This document shows positions 42,991 through 52,020 of a stretch of DNA of 64,000 bases, one piece after another. How positions within the stretch are numbered: position 1 is the stretch's first letter; the number at the start of each line of letters is the position of its first letter. Below the pieces are notes generated by a model. It searched no databases. It was not told the DNA's origin and saw only the letters and a program-made list of their open reading frames with translations. Origin of the DNA: Cryobacterium sp. PH29-G1 (GTDB taxonomy: Bacteria > Actinomycetota > Actinomycetes > Actinomycetales > Microbacteriaceae); NCBI RefSeq assembly GCF_030063365.1, contig NZ_JASISY010000011.1, positions 55,607 to 119,606 of the forward strand, written 5' to 3'. Position numbers and translations under genes: made by a program.

Positions 42991-43877
42991 GCCGGGTCCT
43001 GCGGGGTATCGGCGGTGGGCGTGGCGGCATCCGCTGCAGCGGTCGGTGTGGAACTGGCCGGCGCTGGGCTCGTAGAATCGCGCCGCACGACCGAGATATC
43101 GCCAGACACCGAGTTGGCGCGCACGTCAAGCCAGCTGCCATCGAGCGCACCGGTGGAGCCCTCATAGCCCTTGCCGAACGCGGTGCGCACGGTGTGGTCA
43201 TCGAGCTGGAGCGTGCCGGAGATGGTGTTGAGGTGGTATCGCGCGGCGACGTCTGGTTCGAGCCGCACGGTGAGGTTGCCACTGACCGAGTTCGTCACGA
43301 TCTGGTCCGGGGTGCCGCTCAGGTCGAGAAACACGTCACTCGTCACCCCGTCGAGGGTGAATTGACGGATGCTGCCGCTCGCCGTGATATCGCCCGACAC
43401 TGTGTGCACACTCAGCGCTCCCACGTGGTTGCGCACCGAGATCTCGCCGTTCACCGCATTGAGCTCGAGGTCGCCCTCGATGTCGTCGACCACGAGGTCG
43501 CCGGAGACGGTACTGAGTTTGGCGTCATTGCGCAGGCCAGAGACGAGGGCATCGGCCGAGACGACGCCGAAGCGCAGCGCCACGTCGCGGGGCACCGAGA
43601 TGCTCACCTCGGCGCGTGCCGTGCCGCGGAACGAGGCGAACACCTCAATGAAATTGTCCCAGCGCAGTTGCGGGTGATCGATCTCGAGGCGGTCGCCGTC
43701 CATCGAGATCTTCAGGTCTTTGCCGGTGACGCCGTGCACTTCAATGCGGGCGCCGGGCTCGTCATGGCCGATGATGTCGACGGTGCCGCCGATGAGGCTC
43801 ACCTTCAGCTTGCGCACCAGTTCGACATCGATAATTTTGGTCTGCCCCGGGGCGACCAGCCATTTTTCCAGTGACAC
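42987..43877 (-). CDS. DUF4097 beta-helix protein
   Basis: 296 aa with repeated short beta units ending in SG/D-(L/I) (TVSGDLVVDDI, AVNGEISVRN, TVSGDITASG, SVSGNLTV, SVSGDISV), forming a DUF4097 adhesin-like right-handed beta structure. No signal peptide or TM helix, so it is cytoplasmic or peripheral. C-terminus Ala/Pro/Thr-rich. GTG 43877 follows GAAAGGA. It is first in the operon with padR. Function unknown; membrane-stress roles are proposed for such pairs. Confidence 0.88.
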   Translation of the reverse strand: MSLEKWLVAPGQTKIIDVELVRKLKVSLIGGTVDIIGHDEPGARIEVHGVTGKDLKISMDGDRLEIDHPQLRWDNFIEVFASFRGTARAEVSISVPRDVALRFGVVSADALVSGLRNDAKLSTVSGDLVVDDIEGDLELNAVNGEISVRNHVGALSVHTVSGDITASGSIRQFTLDGVTSDVFLDLSGTPDQIVTNSVSGNLTVRLEPDVAARYHLNTISGTLQLDDHTVRTAFGKGYEGSTGALDGSWLDVRANSVSGDISVVRRDSTSPAPASSTPTAAADAATPTADTPQDPA

Positions 43878-43904
43878 TGGGTTGTCCTTTCAGAAGAATG
43901 AACT

Positions 43905-43944
43905 CGCGCTATATCGCGTGTTCTGACAGACACGATATATCGCG
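43905..43944. promoter_or_regulatory. PadR operator overlapping the DUF4097-padR promoter
   Basis: CGCGCTATATCGCGTGT (43905-43921), spacer CTGACAG, and ACACGATATATCGCG (43930-43944) make a long inverted repeat; each arm is itself nearly palindromic (CGATATATCG type). It contains the AT-rich steps available as a -10 and lies 28-67 bp before the GTG start, a strong candidate for autoregulation. Confidence 0.72.
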
Positions 43945-43965
43945 TTACTGAGTGTGGCAAGTGTC

Positions 43966-44817
43966 TCAGTAAAGAAAGATCGCCAGCCAATCCCGGGTGT
44001 GGGCGTGCACGAGTACCAGAAAAACCACCACGTCGAACAGCAGGTGCACGCAGATCACATAGGTCAGCGACCGGGTGCGGGCGAAAGTGTAGCCCTGCAG
44101 CAGCGCGAACGGCACGGTCAGCAGCGGCCCCCAACTTTGATACCCGAGCTCCCAGAGAAACGACGAAAAGATTACGGCCTGCAAAATATTGGCCTGCCAG
44201 TCGGCAAAATGCCGCCGCAGCAGGGCGAAGGCAACACAGATGAAAAAGAGTTCATCCCAAATGCCCACAAAGCCCACACCCACGAACAATCGGGCGATCT
44301 CATCGGGCGCGGTCACCGCCGGCCAGTTCTGATACGCGCCGGAGCCAATGAAGTAGCGCGGCAGAATCAGATACCCGAGCAGGACCACGATCGGCAGGTA
44401 AGCGCGCTCCAGCCTGGTCCAGCGCTGGCCGGTGCGAAGGGGAAACCGGATCGCATGGTCTCTGAAGTAATAGCGCGAGAGCAGGTACGGCACGAGCACC
44501 GACAGACTCAATACCGTGCCCATCAGCGCAATGTTGGGATAGCTGATGTCGGCCTCAACCGAAATGGTGCTGATGATGAGAAGTCCAACGCCGATCAGCA
44601 GCAGATCGCGAAACAGCGCACGATTGAGCACGAAGGCCAGTACGAGGGCCGCGGTCAGCACCGTATAGCCGGGCAGGGGCAGCCGCAGTGCAAAGAGCAG
44701 CACAGCGGATGCGCTCACCAGCGCCGCCGGAATCAGCCCCCATCCGGAGTGGGTCACACCGCGAGAGCCCATGCTGCAGCCTATCCAGAACGCTTCCCGA
44801 ATCGGAGTAGTTGGCAT
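43966..44817 (-). CDS. CPBP-family intramembrane protein (possible inactive/variant protease)
   Basis: 283 aa with about seven hydrophobic segments. The Abi/CPBP region is near residues 190-270: GIWDELFFICVAFALLRRHF stands where active enzymes carry the EExxxR motif, and HLLFDVVVFLVL stands for the C-terminal HxxxD/N helix. The first Glu is replaced by Asp, and the usual FxxxH helix is not obvious. Activity as a CAAX-like protease is therefore uncertain. Start uncertain: ATG 44817 has no ribosome site; ATG 44772 (MGSRGV) is possible. Confidence 0.75.
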   Translation of the reverse strand: MPTTPIREAFWIGCSMGSRGVTHSGWGLIPAALVSASAVLLFALRLPLPGYTVLTAALVLAFVLNRALFRDLLLIGVGLLIISTISVEADISYPNIALMGTVLSLSVLVPYLLSRYYFRDHAIRFPLRTGQRWTRLERAYLPIVVLLGYLILPRYFIGSGAYQNWPAVTAPDEIARLFVGVGFVGIWDELFFICVAFALLRRHFADWQANILQAVIFSSFLWELGYQSWGPLLTVPFALLQGYTFARTRSLTYVICVHLLFDVVVFLVLVHAHTRDWLAIFLY

Positions 44818-44843
44818 TGGGTTACCGCGCCCCGAAGCGGTGG

Positions 44844-44872
44844 TTTACCGACCCGGCGCGAGGGCATAGATT
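44844..44872 (+). promoter_or_regulatory. Leaderless promoter of the M20 peptidase gene
   Basis: TTTACC (44844-44849), a 17-bp spacer and TAGATT (44867-44872) end 6 nt before ATG 44879. No Shine-Dalgarno is present. Confidence 0.6.
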
Positions 44873-44878
44873 CATAGA

Positions 44879-46042
44879 ATGATTCGTCTACCCCCTGCGA
44901 GCGACCCGGTCGCAATTTTGCAGCATCTCGTTCGCATCGATTCGGTCAATCCCGACCTCGTGCCCGGCGCCGCTGGCGAAGCCACTCTCGCCGCCTGGTG
45001 CGGTGACTGGTTGGTCGGGCAGGGCTTCGACGTCACCGTGCTCGAGCACACTCCCGGACGACCGTCGGTCGTTGGGCGGAAGCGCGGCTCCGGCACGGGC
45101 CGCTCGCTCATGCTCAATGCCCACCTGGACACGGTGGGTGTCGCAACCTACGAGGGCGATCCGTTCAGCGGTGATCTCCGGAACGGCCGCGTGTACGGGC
45201 GCGGGGCGATCGACACCAAGAGCGGGCTCGCGGCCATCCTCGCGGCGGCGGCGCGGGCATCCGCCAACGGATTAGCCGGCGATGTGGTCGTCACGCTGGT
45301 CGCCGACGAGGAATTCGGCAGCATCGGAACCGAAGAGGTGCTGCGCAGCGTTCGCACCGATGCCGCCCTCGTGATCGAGCCCAGCGGTCTCGAGCTCACC
45401 ACCGCCCACCGCGGATTCGCCTGGTTTGAGCTCGAGCTGACCGGCCTCGCCGCGCACGGCTCGCAGCCCGAGCTCGGTGTCGACGCCATCTGGCACGCCG
45501 GACTCGCCCTGCACGCGCTCGACGGGCTGCGGCAACGGCTGAACGCCGTTCCGGCACACGCCACGCTCGGCCACGGGGCCGTGCGGGTGTCCCAGATCTC
45601 TGGCGGCGACGATGCGGCCACGGTCGCGGCCCGGTGCGTGCTCACCCTGGAACGACGGATGCTGCCGGGTCAGTCTCCGGACAGCGTCGAGGCCGAATTG
45701 CGTGCCCTTTTTACCGAGTTGGCGCGCACCGAACCCCAGTTTCAATTCGCGCTGACACGGCTGGTGGCGCGGGCGGCCTTCGAGGCCGAGCCGCACTGGC
45801 CGATCGTGCGTGCACTCACCGGCAATGTCGAGCGGGTGCTCGGCCACCCGGCGAAGACTCGCGGCGAACCGTTCTGGACCGATGCCGGGCTGATTCTGGA
45901 AGCCGGCATCCCCTGCCTCGTGTTCGGCGCCGCCGGCGAGGGCCTGCACGCCGACACCGAGTGGGCCGACGCTGCCTCGGTGTGCTCGCTCGCCGACATC
46001 CTCACGGGCACCATTGCCGAGTTCTGCGGCCCCGTCGCCTGA
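44879..46042 (+). CDS. M20-family metallopeptidase (ArgE/DapE/carboxypeptidase-like)
   Basis: 387 aa. Di-zinc ligands are in order: LNAHLDTV (His, Asp), YGRGAIDTKSG (bridging Asp), LVADEEFGSIG (catalytic Glu-Glu), VIEPSG (Glu/Asp position) and a final His in GLHADTEW. The dimerisation lid holds AHGSQPELGVDAIW. The family removes acyl or amino-acid groups; ArgE-like deacetylase is a common annotation, but the substrate is unknown because it stands apart from arg or dap genes. It probably starts leaderless at ATG 44879. Confidence 0.87.
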   Translation: MIRLPPASDPVAILQHLVRIDSVNPDLVPGAAGEATLAAWCGDWLVGQGFDVTVLEHTPGRPSVVGRKRGSGTGRSLMLNAHLDTVGVATYEGDPFSGDLRNGRVYGRGAIDTKSGLAAILAAAARASANGLAGDVVVTLVADEEFGSIGTEEVLRSVRTDAALVIEPSGLELTTAHRGFAWFELELTGLAAHGSQPELGVDAIWHAGLALHALDGLRQRLNAVPAHATLGHGAVRVSQISGGDDAATVAARCVLTLERRMLPGQSPDSVEAELRALFTELARTEPQFQFALTRLVARAAFEAEPHWPIVRALTGNVERVLGHPAKTRGEPFWTDAGLILEAGIPCLVFGAAGEGLHADTEWADAASVCSLADILTGTIAEFCGPVA

Positions 46043-46073
46043 TTCAGTACCTGCCCGCTCAGTACCTGCCCAC

Positions 46074-46712
46074 TCAGTGCAGAGTCGGGGTCGACTCGGG
46101 CGCATCGGTGGTGCGGGCGGTTCGGGCGATGAGCTCAGGGCGCTTGATCGCGAAGAGCGGAAGGGTCCAATTGCACAGTGGGCCGACCAGGACGGCAAAG
46201 AGCACGGTTCCGATGCCGACATTGCCGCCGAGCGCCCAGCCGATGCCGAGCACGATGGCTTCGATCAGCGTGCGCACCACCCAGATCTTCCAGCCGGTGC
46301 GCCGGTGCAGCCCGGTCATGAGGCCATCGCGCGGGCCGGGCCCGAAGTGCGCACCGATGTACAGGCCGGTCGCGATCGCGAGCGTCATCAGGCCGAGCGC
46401 GAACAGTACGATGCGCAGCCACAGGTCGAGGTCGGCGGGGATCAGGTGCAATCCGACATCCGCTGCCGGTCCCACCAGCAGAGCGTTGAAGATTGTGCCG
46501 ACACCGAGCCGTTGGCGAATCGGGATCCAGAACACCAGCACGACCGCGCTGGTCAGTACCGTGATCAGACCGAAACCCAGCCCGGTGTGCTTGTCGATGC
46601 CCTGCGTCAAGACGTCCCAAGGCGCAACGCCGATGCCGCCGCGCACGATCAACGCGATACCCAGTCCGTACAGGAACAGGCCAATAAAGAGCTGAATCAG
46701 GCGTCGTGTCAT
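46074..46712 (-). CDS. YczE/YitT-family membrane protein
   Basis: About 212 aa with five to six hydrophobic helices: LIQLFIGLFLYGLGIALIV, LGFGLITVLTSAVVLVFWI, IVLFALGLMTLAIATGLYIG, TLIEAIVLGIGWALGGN and VLFAVLVGPLCNWTL. GVAPWDVLTQGI and GPGPRDGLMTGL are the YczE signatures. ATG 46712 is preferred over the in-frame TTG 46721. It is divergent from a MocR regulator, the known yczE-yczR arrangement; its transport substrate is unknown. Confidence 0.83.
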   Translation of the reverse strand: MTRRLIQLFIGLFLYGLGIALIVRGGIGVAPWDVLTQGIDKHTGLGFGLITVLTSAVVLVFWIPIRQRLGVGTIFNALLVGPAADVGLHLIPADLDLWLRIVLFALGLMTLAIATGLYIGAHFGPGPRDGLMTGLHRRTGWKIWVVRTLIEAIVLGIGWALGGNVGIGTVLFAVLVGPLCNWTLPLFAIKRPELIARTARTTDAPESTPTLH

Positions 46713-46775
46713 AAAAACCAATCCAATTCTACTCTCGCCCTGTAATCAAGTAGCCAATGTGCTTAGAGTGGCCTC

Positions 46776-48233
46776 ATGGCAGAGAAGCAGCTCAGCGCCC
46801 GGGCACTCGACACGTTGCTGGGCCAGTGGCGTGGCACGGGCAGCGCCTATCTGGCGCTGGCGGAGCGCATCCGCTTGCTTACGTTGGACGGTCGCATCGC
46901 CCTCGGCTGCCGGCTGCCGGCCGAACGCGACCTCAGCGGGTACCTCGGCCTGAGCCGCACCACCGTGACTGCGGCCTACCGGTACCTGCGCGACGCCGGG
47001 TTTCTGCACAGCGTGCGGGGCTCGGGCAGTGTCACGCGGCTTCCTGGCGGGCTGCCGGGCCCCGTCGGCGCCAGCAATGACGGCTTTCTCGACTTCAGCC
47101 AGGCCGCGATGCCGGCCTGGCCCGGGCTGGCCGATGTCGCCCTGCAGGCCGCCGCCGACCTCGCCCCCTACCTCGGTGGGTCGGGATTCGACCCGGTCGG
47201 AATCCCTGAACTGCGGGCGGCCGTCGCCGCGCGCTATGCCGCCCGCGGATTGCCGACCCGACCCGACCAGATCATGATCACGATCGGCGCCCAGCACGCC
47301 ATCGCCTTGCTGGCCCGAGTGCTGATCGGCCGCGGTGATCGAGCCCTCGTGGAGATGCCCACCTACCCGCACGCCTACGAAGCGCTGCGCGCAGCCGGAG
47401 CGCGACTGGTCTCGGTCGGAGTCTCCGCCGGTGGCCCGGGTGAATCCGACGGCGCACCGGGCTGGGACGAAACGGCCCTGCTGCAGCTCCTGGAGCGGAG
47501 CAACCCGCAGCTGGGCTACCTCATGCCCGACTTCCACAACCCGACCGGCCAGACCATGCCCACTGAGCAGCGCGAACGCGTGATCGCGGCTGCGGCGCGG
47601 CAGGGCACCGTCTTGATCGTCGACGAGACGATCGCCGAACTCAACATCGACCGTCCGGGCACGTTTTTGCCGTTTGCCGCGCTGGCGGGTGACGGCACGG
47701 GCACGGTTGTCACGGTCGGATCGGTCGGGAAGACGGTGTGGGGCGGTCTCCGGGTCGGCTGGATTCGCGCGGAGCCGGCGTTGATCCGTAAGCTCGTCGC
47801 CGCCCGTGCTGCCAATGATCTCGGCACGCCTATTCTTGAGCAGCTCATGGTGCTGCGGCTGCTCGATCAGATGCCGGCCATTCTGGAACAGCGTCGAACC
47901 CTGCTGCGAACGGGCCGCGCCTACCTCGAAGAGCGCCTCGCCGGTGCTTTTCCGAGCTGGCAGGTGCCGCACGTACACGGCGGAATGACCGTGTGGATCA
48001 ATCTCGGTAGTCCGCTGAGCTCCCAGCTCGCCCTCGCTGCCCGCAATCATGGGCTTGTGGTGCCGGCCGGTCCGCGGTTCGGAATTGACGGTGCCTTTGA
48101 CCTGTTCCTGCGCATTCCCTTCTCCCGCACGCCCGACGAGGTGGACCGGGCCATCGACGCGCTCGAGCTCGCCTGGGCGTCGTTGCTGCGGCATCCGCTG
48201 CCGGTCAGCGAATACCTCGCCGACGTGGTCTAG
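46776..48233 (+). CDS. MocR-type regulator (GntR wHTH + aminotransferase domain), YczR-like
   Basis: 485 aa. A winged helix (about 20-85: LALAERIRLLTLDGRI, RLPAERDLSGYLGLSRTTVTAAY) joins a fold-type I aminotransferase domain (about 110-480) with PDFHNPTG, VDETIAELN (Asp) and the PLP lysine in VGSVGKTVWGGLRVGW. MocR regulators bind PLP or a PLP adduct as effector. It is divergent from the YczE-like membrane gene, whose expression it likely controls. Short CCAAT-like repeats (CCAATCC, CCAATTC, CCAATGT) lie in the 63-bp intergenic region, typical of MocR direct-repeat sites. Confidence 0.88.
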   Translation: MAEKQLSARALDTLLGQWRGTGSAYLALAERIRLLTLDGRIALGCRLPAERDLSGYLGLSRTTVTAAYRYLRDAGFLHSVRGSGSVTRLPGGLPGPVGASNDGFLDFSQAAMPAWPGLADVALQAAADLAPYLGGSGFDPVGIPELRAAVAARYAARGLPTRPDQIMITIGAQHAIALLARVLIGRGDRALVEMPTYPHAYEALRAAGARLVSVGVSAGGPGESDGAPGWDETALLQLLERSNPQLGYLMPDFHNPTGQTMPTEQRERVIAAAARQGTVLIVDETIAELNIDRPGTFLPFAALAGDGTGTVVTVGSVGKTVWGGLRVGWIRAEPALIRKLVAARAANDLGTPILEQLMVLRLLDQMPAILEQRRTLLRTGRAYLEERLAGAFPSWQVPHVHGGMTVWINLGSPLSSQLALAARNHGLVVPAGPRFGIDGAFDLFLRIPFSRTPDEVDRAIDALELAWASLLRHPLPVSEYLADVV

Positions 48234-48308
48234 CGGTGGGAGCCAGCCGCGCATTGGACTACTGAGCGGGTGCATTGTCTGGCGGTTCTGAGCCTGAAGA
48301 ATCGGGCG

Positions 48309-50162
48309 CTAGCCGCCGAGGGATACACCGCGGTTTCGGAAGAATGGTTGCGGATCGATGCGCACGCCGTCCACCCGAACCTCCACGTGCGTGTGACACC
48401 CGGTGGAGAGGCCGGTGCTGCCGACTCGCCCGATCTGTTGGCCCGCGGTGACGTAATCACCGACCGCGACGAGGGTTTCGCCGGTGGCGAGGTGGGCGTA
48501 ACCCGTTTGCACTCCCTCACCGTGGTCGATGAGCACCCAATTGCCGTAACTCCCGACGGAGCTGGCGGCGCGCACGATTCCGGCGGTGGCCGCGAAGACC
48601 GGTGTGCCGCAGCGGGCACCGATGTCGGTGCCGTAGTGGAAGGCGCCCACGCCGGGGACCGGGCGAACCGGGCGTGGCCCGTAGTTATCCGTTAGTGCAC
48701 CGATCGCCGGGTTGGCCCAGCCCTGCGCACTCAGCTGTCCGAAATCGGTGCGGATGATCGGGCGCACGTCGAGTGCGGCCAGCCCGGCGGCGGCGGTCGC
48801 CGCCTGCGACGCCGCGGCGACCAGCGCCAGACCCGCCGCCTCGAAGTTGCGGGTGGCCGCATCGAGTGTGGCCTGGCTGGCGTCAACGGACACCGTGCTT
48901 GCCGCTTGGCGCGTCTGGGTATCCTGCTGCTTCAGTGTGTCCGCGCGCACGGCATCGGCCTGGGAACGTGCCTGCACGCTCTCAATGTTCTCGGCACCGC
49001 GGTCGAGCTGGTCCAACGTGCTCAGCTGGTCGAGAACATTGCTGAGCGAATGCCCGCCGAGAAAGACGTCGGCAACGCCCGCACCATTCTGTTGCTGAGC
49101 GAGCTTGCGCGCGAGGATGGCGAAGCTTTGTCTGGACGCGGCGGCAGTCTCCGCTGCCTCAACGGCGAGTCGGTGCACGAGGGAAGCTCGGCCCAAGGCG
49201 ATCGCCTGGCTTGCTCGCGTTGACTCCAGGTCGCTGCGCGCGCTGTCAAGCGCGACCTGGGCGGCTTGCGAGCGGCTCAGCGCGTTGGCCAGTGTCGCGG
49301 CCCGTTCACCGGCCAGTTTCTGGGCTGCGGTGAACCGGGCGGCGACCAGCTCGGCGGCTGCTCGCTGTGCAGCGATGGCCTCGGTCGCAGCCGCTCGAGT
49401 GGCCGCCGACGTCTGCGTTGTCGCCTGGACGATTACTCGTGCTGCTGCCGGATCGGAGGGCGCCGCCTGGCTCGGTTTCAGGGTCGGGTCCGTGGTCGGG
49501 GCATCGCTGACCGGCGGGATGGGACCGTTGATTGGTTCGGGGGCGGGTCCGGTCGTGGGGATGGGAGCCGGGACGGGAGTTGCGACGGGAGTGGGCAGTG
49601 GGGTGGGGACCGGGGTAGCGGGCGGTGTGACTGCGGGCTGCGGAGTTGCGGTGGGATCGGGTGTTGCGGTGGGATCGGGTGTTGTGGTGGGGCCGGGGGG
49701 TGCCGTTGGGCCGGGTGTACCTGTTGGGTCCGGTGTAACAATGGGGTCCGGTGTGACTATGGGGCCCGGTGCGACTGCAGGGTCCGGTGTCACGACGGGA
49801 TCCGGGGCGGGTGCTGGCTCCACGCTCTGTGCCGGTGTCGGTGCTGGTGCTGGTGCCGGTGTCGGTTCTGGCGCGACCGCGGCCGGCGTTGCCTCGCTCC
49901 CGAGGTTGCTCGTGGGTTCGACCGCTGCGTCTGGTGCCGGGCTCCCGATCGGCGTCGCCGTGGCGGGAGCGCCCATTGGAGTGACCGTTGGAGCGTCGTT
50001 GGCGCTCGCCGCAATCGGTGCGCCGAACAGCAGCATGGCCGCGACGACGACCGCCGCCAGAGCTGCGTTGCGACTGCCGGTCACCCGCCGCGCGGCGGGG
50101 TGATGCGGGGGGAGTGCTCGCCCGAATCGCAGGGTGTGCTGGCGATTTTCGGGTAGCAACAT
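48309..50162 (-). CDS. Secreted M23 peptidoglycan endopeptidase with Pro/Thr linker and coiled coil
   Basis: 617 aa. It has an N-terminal signal anchor (AALAAVVVAAMLLFGAPIAASA) and a 150-residue Pro/Thr/Ala linker (PDPT/TPDP units) like cell-wall spanning linkers. A helical, Ala/Gln-rich coiled-coil region (about 240-470) resembles EnvC/RipA N-domains. The C-terminal LytM domain has all zinc/catalytic residues: FHYGTDIGARCGTP (His, Asp), GYAHL and HTHVEVR. It cleaves stem-peptide crosslinks during growth or division (family knowledge). ATG 50162 is called; GTG 50084, just before the hydrophobic core, is a credible shorter start. Confidence 0.9.
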   Translation of the reverse strand: MLLPENRQHTLRFGRALPPHHPAARRVTGSRNAALAAVVVAAMLLFGAPIAASANDAPTVTPMGAPATATPIGSPAPDAAVEPTSNLGSEATPAAVAPEPTPAPAPAPTPAQSVEPAPAPDPVVTPDPAVAPGPIVTPDPIVTPDPTGTPGPTAPPGPTTTPDPTATPDPTATPQPAVTPPATPVPTPLPTPVATPVPAPIPTTGPAPEPINGPIPPVSDAPTTDPTLKPSQAAPSDPAAARVIVQATTQTSAATRAAATEAIAAQRAAAELVAARFTAAQKLAGERAATLANALSRSQAAQVALDSARSDLESTRASQAIALGRASLVHRLAVEAAETAAASRQSFAILARKLAQQQNGAGVADVFLGGHSLSNVLDQLSTLDQLDRGAENIESVQARSQADAVRADTLKQQDTQTRQAASTVSVDASQATLDAATRNFEAAGLALVAAASQAATAAAGLAALDVRPIIRTDFGQLSAQGWANPAIGALTDNYGPRPVRPVPGVGAFHYGTDIGARCGTPVFAATAGIVRAASSVGSYGNWVLIDHGEGVQTGYAHLATGETLVAVGDYVTAGQQIGRVGSTGLSTGCHTHVEVRVDGVRIDPQPFFRNRGVSLGG

Positions 50163-50297
50163 TGCAAGACCTGATCCATTCGGGTAATGGATTTGCCTGG
50201 CTCGGGCGGGCCAGCGTGGCGCAAGTATGGCACGCCGCCGCCGCTGTCACAACGGGGTAAATTCATCGGTTTACAACATTGCCGTTACGGCCGATCG

Positions 50298-51893
50298 CTA
50301 CGCTAAATCGCCGGCCGCCGAGTCGAGCACCGCGCCCGATGCGACGAGGGCTACGACCCCCTCGATTTCGGGTGCGAGAAAGCGGTCGTGGCCGGGGCCG
50401 GCAGCCACGGTGCGCACGAGATCGCGCACAGCTCCGGTCGCCACGGCGGGAGTGAGCGGCGCCCGCAGATCAAGGGACCGCGCCGCGGTCATGATCTCAA
50501 TCGCGAGCACCCGGCCGAGCCCGTCGAGGGAACGGCGCAGTTTGCGGGCGGCATGCCACCCCATCGATACGTGGTCCTCCTGCATCGCCGAGGAAGGAAT
50601 CGAATCAACGGATGCCGGCACCGCCAGACGCTTCAACTCCGACACGATCCCGGCGGCGGTGTACTGCGCGATCATGAGCCCCGAGTCCACGCCCACCTCG
50701 TGCGCGAGAAACGGTGGCAGCCCTTTGTTGCGGCTCGCATCGAGGTGACGGTCGGTGCGTCGCTCACTCATGCTGGCGACATCCGCTGACGCAATGGCGA
50801 GAAAGTCGAGCACGTAGCCGAGTGGGGCGCCGTGAAAGTTGCCGTTCGACATGACCCGGCCATCGACGGTGACGACCGGGTTGTCGATGGCGCTGGCCAG
50901 TTCGCGACCGGCCACGAGTGCGGCGTGGTCAGCGGTGTCGCGTGCGGCTCCGTGCACCTGCGGGGCGCAGCGCAACGAATAGGCATCCTGCACCGACGTG
51001 TCTTCGGGACCGGCGTGGCTCGCCAGCAGGGCCGAACCGTGCAGCAGCCGACGCAGGTTTGCGGCGCTGGCGGCCTGGCCGAGCTGGGGCCGCAGCTGCT
51101 GCAGATCGGCCGCGAAGACAGCATCCGTTCCGAGTAGAGCCTCCACGCTCATCGCCGCGGCGATATCGGCGGTGGTGAGCAGGCGGGCCAGATCGTCGAG
51201 GGCGAGCACGAGCATTCCGAGCATGCCGTCGGTGCCGTTGATCAGGGCGAGGCCCTCTTTCTCGGCGAGTACGACCGGGGTGATGCCGGCTGCCTGGAGG
51301 GCCTCTCCGCCACCGAGCAGGGTGCCGGCCGCGTCGCGGGCCTGGCCCTCGCCCATGGCGACGAGGGCGCAGTGCGCGAGCGGGGCGAGATCGCCCGAGC
51401 AACCGAGCGATCCGTATTCGTGCACCACCGGCGTGATCTGCGCGTTCAGCACGGCGGCGTAGGTTTCGGCGGTGGTCGGCCGCACGCCGGTGCGCCCGGT
51501 CATCAAGGTACTCAGCCGCAACAGCATGAGGGCGCGCACGACCTCGCGTTCCACCTCGGGGCCGCTGCCGGCAGCGTGCGAGCGCACGAGGCTGGCCTGC
51601 AATTGGGCGCGACGATCTGGCGTGATGAAAGTCGTCGCGAGGGCGCCGAACCCGGTGGAGATTCCGTAGTGCGGCTCGGTGTCGGCGGCGAGGGCGTCGA
51701 TGATCGTGCGGGTGGCCGCGACCCCGGACAGGCTGGCCGGGTCGAGGGTGACGGGCGCGTTGTGCCGAGCGACGGCGACCACATCGGCAAAGGAGAGGGC
51801 AGCGGCCCCGACAACGACGGATGCCGGTTCGCCCGTTTTTGGGGCACGTGCAGCGGTGGTCATCCGGGCAGGGGGAGTGGTGGCGAGGCTCAT
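50298..51893 (-). CDS. hutH: Histidine ammonia-lyase
   Basis: Deaminates histidine to urocanate; about 531 aa, cytoplasmic. The MIO prosthetic group forms from the triad in YGSLGCSGDLAPLAH, with Cys in place of the usual Ala, a variant also seen in streptomycete HutH. Other motifs are HYGISTGFGALA, DAYSLRCAPQVHGAARD, SNGNFHGAPLGYVLDF, and NKGLPPFLAHEVGVDSG. ATG 51893 (MSLATTPP) is chosen; the frame stays open upstream to 52067 but that part overlaps the operator. Only hutH of the hut pathway is in the window. It is divergent from an IclR regulator. Confidence 0.94.
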   Translation of the reverse strand: MSLATTPPARMTTAARAPKTGEPASVVVGAAALSFADVVAVARHNAPVTLDPASLSGVAATRTIIDALAADTEPHYGISTGFGALATTFITPDRRAQLQASLVRSHAAGSGPEVEREVVRALMLLRLSTLMTGRTGVRPTTAETYAAVLNAQITPVVHEYGSLGCSGDLAPLAHCALVAMGEGQARDAAGTLLGGGEALQAAGITPVVLAEKEGLALINGTDGMLGMLVLALDDLARLLTTADIAAAMSVEALLGTDAVFAADLQQLRPQLGQAASAANLRRLLHGSALLASHAGPEDTSVQDAYSLRCAPQVHGAARDTADHAALVAGRELASAIDNPVVTVDGRVMSNGNFHGAPLGYVLDFLAIASADVASMSERRTDRHLDASRNKGLPPFLAHEVGVDSGLMIAQYTAAGIVSELKRLAVPASVDSIPSSAMQEDHVSMGWHAARKLRRSLDGLGRVLAIEIMTAARSLDLRAPLTPAVATGAVRDLVRTVAAGPGHDRFLAPEIEGVVALVASGAVLDSAAGDLA

Positions 51894-51943
51894 ACCTCGA
51901 TTCGACACCCTTTCGGCCACGGGCGAGTGTCGATACACTGGCA

Positions 51944-51965
51944 ACTGTCCGGTATACCGGACAGT
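51944..51965. promoter_or_regulatory. Perfect 22-bp palindrome between hutH and iclR
   Basis: ACTGTCCGGTA / TACCGGACAGT (51944-51965) is a perfect palindrome in the 127-bp divergent region, 51 bp from the hutH start and 56 bp from the regulator start. An outer inverted repeat TCGACAC/GTGTCGA lies at 51902-51908 and 51927-51933. Most likely the HutR-type IclR operator. Confidence 0.8.
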
Positions 51966-52020
51966 GCTCGTGGGCGTCGCCGCCGGATCACGGCGAGCAC
52001 GATCGCCCAGCGAAACTGAG

